DNA of 64,000 nucleotides from Brachyspira hampsonii (GTDB lineage: Bacteria; Spirochaetota; Brachyspiria; Brachyspirales; Brachyspiraceae), in assembly GCF_002214805.1 (NCBI RefSeq), contig NZ_CP019914.1:682001-746000 (forward strand), given 5' to 3'. A program made the translations under genes and the position numbers. Position 1 is the stretch's first letter, and each line of letters begins with the position of its first letter. The notes under the pieces were generated by a model. The model was not told the DNA's origin. It worked only from the letters and a program-made list of their open reading frames with translations, and did no database searches. This document shows, one piece after another, positions 63,774 through 64,000 of the stretch.

Positions 63774-64000
63774 TTATTCTCTTAATCTAAAATATTTTAT
63801 TATTTTTTGTAAATCATTTGATTCTTTTAAAAGAGATTTTGAATTTTCATTTACATTATTTACAAGCTTAGAATTATGATTTTCTTTTATTTCATCGTTA
63901 TTGATGCAGTCATTAATTTTATATGCTAACTCAGATATATTATTCGAGTTTTCCGAAATTTTATTAGTTTTTATTTTTACAGTTCTAACCAAGTTATTTA
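63774..64000 (-). CDS. 3' end of a second hairpin-less receptor (partial)
   Basis: The frame continues past the right edge. The visible ~75 residues align with the tail of the 62420 protein: KISENS near the start, then NVNENSKSLLKESNDLQKII and a YFRLRE end. It also passes directly from the coiled-coil start to the C-terminal end without the conserved signalling tip. Tandem duplicate, 13 bases upstream of the next gene. Confidence 0.65.
   Translation of the reverse strand, partial: NNLVRTVKIKTNKISENSNNISELAYKINDCINNDEIKENHNSKLVNNVNENSKSLLKESNDLQKIIKYFRLRE

Overview
The window is AT-rich spirochaete DNA, almost certainly Brachyspira. The evidence is a FlaB-type core flagellin with a sigma-28-like promoter, a strong bias for A/T-ending codons, many intergenic A/T tracts with isolated G/C-rich islands, ankyrin and TPR proteins, and Rpn-type nuclease/transposase genes. 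No CRISPR array, rRNA operon or complete prophage was seen.

Layout. 1-2000: TPR fragment, tRNA-Glu/Lys/Phe on the minus strand, an RluA-type synthase and a tandem palindromic repeat. 2000-10300: an orphan GldG-like protein, a miniature Rpn remnant, radA, a PHP phosphatase, tRNA-Leu, a CorC/HlyC-like membrane protein and a PP-loop thiouridylase-like protein. 10390-15690: a minus-strand cluster ftsZ, TPR lipoprotein-like gene, coaE, SPOR-domain gene. 15970-22560: mtaB, a sorbitol/xylitol-type dehydrogenase, a broken FAD-dependent oxidoreductase, a MATE exporter and a GNAT enzyme. 22620-24740: an incomplete rnf cluster (rnfE, rnfA, rnfB). 24890-31160: a chemoreceptor, a large ankyrin gene bracketed by direct repeats, and flagellin. 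31260-35890: a two-gene regulator unit and the dnaG-rpoD operon. 36100-40050: a hypothetical gene, NUDIX, signal peptidase I, then cutC-azlC-azlD. 40130-41800: a decayed gene, a full Rpn gene with no Shine-Dalgarno sequence, and two palindromic elements. 41990-48850: glutathione peroxidase, thiol peroxidase, an RluA-type synthase, a MptE-like flagellin-modification protein, a CheY-like protein and gyrA. 49100-55270: a PepSY-like protein, a half-size FtsX/ABC pair, a lipoprotein and mfd. 55340-59020: a fructose PTS operon behind an operator array. 59080-64000: two oligopeptide-binding lipoproteins and two receptor-like proteins that lack the chemotaxis signalling hairpin.

The most interesting signals are non-coding or small. 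(1) A palindromic element of about 61-65 bp, present four times, has stem changes that are compensated on the opposite arm; one copy contains the stop codon of the Rpn gene. (2) Both Rpn-type reading frames sit six bases after a perfect TATAAT box and lack a Shine-Dalgarno sequence, which suggests leaderless mRNAs; one of them has collapsed to 27 codons. (3) A modular G/C-rich repeat recurs in four intergenic regions, and two copies bracket the ankyrin gene as direct repeats about 84% identical by hand alignment. (4) Four TTGATTGA-like sites at exact 10-bp spacing overlap the -35 box of the fructose operon. (5) ftsZ has two in-frame starts, each with a strong Shine-Dalgarno sequence, and a C-terminal linker of about 280 residues. 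All identifications come from reading the sequence; no database search was run.
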